The notes below the pieces were generated by a model. That model did no database searches. It had not been told where the DNA came from and saw nothing but the letters and a program-made list of their open reading frames with translations. Positions 5,234 through 6,539 of a DNA stretch of 6,539 nucleotides are shown piece by piece. Position 1 is the first letter of the stretch; every line of letters begins with the position of its first letter. The DNA is from Acidimicrobiaceae bacterium. Lineage in GTDB: Bacteria; Actinomycetota; Acidimicrobiia; Acidimicrobiales; RAAP-2. Location: contig PLSY01000204.1 in the NCBI GenBank assembly GCA_003164275.1, forward strand, positions 1 to 6,539, written 5' to 3'. The position numbers were made by a program, and so were the translations under genes.

Positions 5234-6474
5234 GCATGGAGACGGGCAGCGCCCCGCAGGACGATGTTCGACTTGTAGGCGATGGCGTCTGATGCGAGGG
5301 CAAGGTCAGGCTGCCGGGCGAACAACGAGGTGAGGGCCACCTGGGCCTCCATACGGGCCAGAGGGGCACCCAGGCAGTGGTGGATGCCGAACCCAAAGCC
5401 GAGATGGTTGTTCGGGGTCCGGGCCACGTCGAAGCGGTCCGGGTCGGGGAACTGATCGGGGTCCCGGTTGCCTGAGGCGAACAGCACCATGACGAACTCA
5501 CCGGCCCGGAACTCGACGTCGCCGACTTCGAGGTCCTCCATGAGCACCCGACCGGTCAGCTGGACGAGGGAGACAAACCGCAGCATCTCTTCGATGGCGC
5601 TCCGGTTCACCGCGGGGTCACGGCGAAACCGGTCGAGCTGGTCGGGGTGCTGCAACAGGGCCAAAGCCCCACCGGTGATGAGGTTGACAGTCGTCTCGTG
5701 ACCGGCCACCAGCAAGAGGATGCACGTCGAGAGCATCTCGGCCTCCGAGAGCACGGCGCCGTCCTCCTCGGCCTCAGCCAGGCGGCTGAGCTGATCGTCA
5801 CCCGGGTTGGCCTTGCGATCAGCCAGGAGACCGAAGAAGTACTGGGAGAACTGGATGACCGCCTCGGCCCGGGCGTCCATGACCTCTTGGGTCAGCAGGA
5901 AGTCGGGATCGAGCCCCCGAGCCAGGGCGGCCGACCACACCGTGAACAGTGCCTGGTCCTCGACGGGCACACCCAACAGGTCGCAGATGACTCGGACGGG
6001 CAGGGGGTGGGCGAGGCTCTCCACCAGATCGACTTCGCCGGCCTCAACGGCCCGGTCGAGCAGCTCGTCGACGATCTGCTGGGTGCGGGACCGGAGGGCT
6101 TCGACAACTTTCGGGGTGAACGCCTTCGACACGAGGCCGCGAAAGCGGGTGTGGTCGGGCGGGTCCCGGAACAAGAACGGCCGCATCTCGACCATGGCCG
6201 CGGCCATGGCGCTGTCGTCTCCGTCCCGCCTGCGTATCCCGTCGGGGAGTCCTTCGGTGGCCGCGTTCATGCTGTTCGAGCTCACCCTCCGGTCACGGAG
6301 GAGGGCCAAACAGTCGGCGTGCCGGGCCACCACCCAGAATCCGAGCTCGTTGCGGTGGATCGGAGCACGCTGGCGAAGGTCGGTGTACAGCGGCCACGGG
6401 TCGCTCGACCACGACGGGTCGAAGGGATCGAAGACCGGAGAGCCCGATAACGGCCCTGGGGAGGGGAGGTTCAC
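5227..6474 (-). CDS. Cytochrome P450 (bacterial soluble class)
   Basis: This 415-residue soluble P450 is of normal length for bacterial family members. It needs ferredoxin/ferredoxin reductase partners, none of which is encoded here. Key elements are all present: C-helix HTRFR (108-112), I-helix oxygen-activation motif AGHETT (257-262), K-helix ExxR (Glu296-Arg299), the region FPDPDRF (342-348), and the haem loop FGFGIHHCLG (360-369) with axial ligand Cys367. The N-terminus PFDPSWSSDPWPLY is typical of CYP107-like sequences, but I cannot assign a CYP family. The GTG at 6474 is the first start codon after an in-frame stop (6496-6498), and nothing better lies near; the ribosome site is weak, while TACCAT at -14 to -9 suggests a nearly leaderless mRNA. 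The gene converges on the F420 enzyme. Likely substrates are hydrophobic small molecules such as steroids, fatty acids, terpenoids or xenobiotics; the sequence does not say which. Confidence 0.93.
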   Translation of the reverse strand: MNLPSPGPLSGSPVFDPFDPSWSSDPWPLYTDLRQRAPIHRNELGFWVVARHADCLALLRDRRVSSNSMNAATEGLPDGIRRRDGDDSAMAAAMVEMRPFLFRDPPDHTRFRGLVSKAFTPKVVEALRSRTQQIVDELLDRAVEAGEVDLVESLAHPLPVRVICDLLGVPVEDQALFTVWSAALARGLDPDFLLTQEVMDARAEAVIQFSQYFFGLLADRKANPGDDQLSRLAEAEEDGAVLSEAEMLSTCILLLVAGHETTVNLITGGALALLQHPDQLDRFRRDPAVNRSAIEEMLRFVSLVQLTGRVLMEDLEVGDVEFRAGEFVMVLFASGNRDPDQFPDPDRFDVARTPNNHLGFGFGIHHCLGAPLARMEAQVALTSLFARQPDLALASDAIAYKSNIVLRGAARLHAA

Positions 6475-6482
6475 GCCGCCCG

Positions 6483-6488
6483 ATGGTA
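6483..6488 (-). promoter_or_regulatory. Candidate -10 hexamer (TACCAT) for the P450 gene
   Basis: TACCAT on the minus strand fits TANNNT and lies at -14 to -9 from the GTG at 6474, two bases further out than at the two stronger leaderless candidates. This would give a leader of only 0-2 nt. No -35 element is convincing. Confidence 0.3.
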
Positions 6489-6521
6489 CTGAGCATCACC
6501 GGCCAGCAGCCCCGGGGCGCA

Positions 6522-6527
6522 TTGACT
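6522..6527 (+). promoter_or_regulatory. Possible -35 box (TTGACT) of a rightward gene beyond the window
   Basis: TTGACT lies in an AT-richer tail (6521-6539) upstream of the P450 gene. If the strand alternation continues, a rightward gene would start past the window end and this could be its -35 element. The matching -10 would be outside the window. Confidence 0.2.
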
Positions 6528-6539
6528 CATCTAAAACCT

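Overview
This is a high-GC (by eye about two thirds G+C) bacterial chromosome fragment. Its gene set is an SCP-x/lipid-transfer-type thiolase homologue, an F420-type luciferase-like oxidoreductase, a class-I bacterial cytochrome P450 and a ROK-type polyphosphate glucokinase, and several promoters look leaderless. Together these point to an actinobacterium. An environmental lineage such as Acidimicrobiia or a relative is a guess that the sequence alone cannot settle. There are no mobile elements, CRISPR arrays, tRNAs or rRNAs.

Six genes fill the window and strictly alternate in strand. (1) 1-1047 (+), thiolase-superfamily / lipid-transfer protein homologue, 5' end cut off by the window. (2) 1112-2056 (-), zinc-free MDR quinone oxidoreductase of the PIG3/TP53I3 type. 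(3) 2181-3245 (+), CHAD-domain protein. (4) 3253-4089 (-), polyphosphate glucokinase-like ROK kinase. (5) 4348-5223 (+), LLM-class F420-dependent oxidoreductase. (6) 5227-6474 (-), cytochrome P450. Convergent junctions are 64, 7 and 3 bp long; divergent promoter regions are 124 and 258 bp. No two genes form a co-directional operon, so each seems to have its own promoter.

Two functional themes can be argued. The CHAD protein and the polyphosphate glucokinase are tail to tail and both belong to polyphosphate biology: CHAD domains bind polyphosphate granules, and the kinase spends polyphosphate to phosphorylate glucose. The thiolase homologue, quinone oxidoreductase, F420 enzyme and P450 resemble the lipid, steroid or xenobiotic catabolic repertoire common in actinobacteria, but nothing here fixes a substrate or joins them in one pathway.

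The most notable details are these: the thiolase keeps its nucleophilic Cys but lacks the canonical HDCF, GHP and C-terminal Cys elements; two genes have TANNNT -10 hexamers in exactly the register expected for leaderless mRNAs; and short inverted repeats cluster in the 258-bp divergent region and at the convergent stop-codon junctions. I see no convincing wholly new system. The CHAD/kinase pair and the divergent thiolase active site are the best leads.
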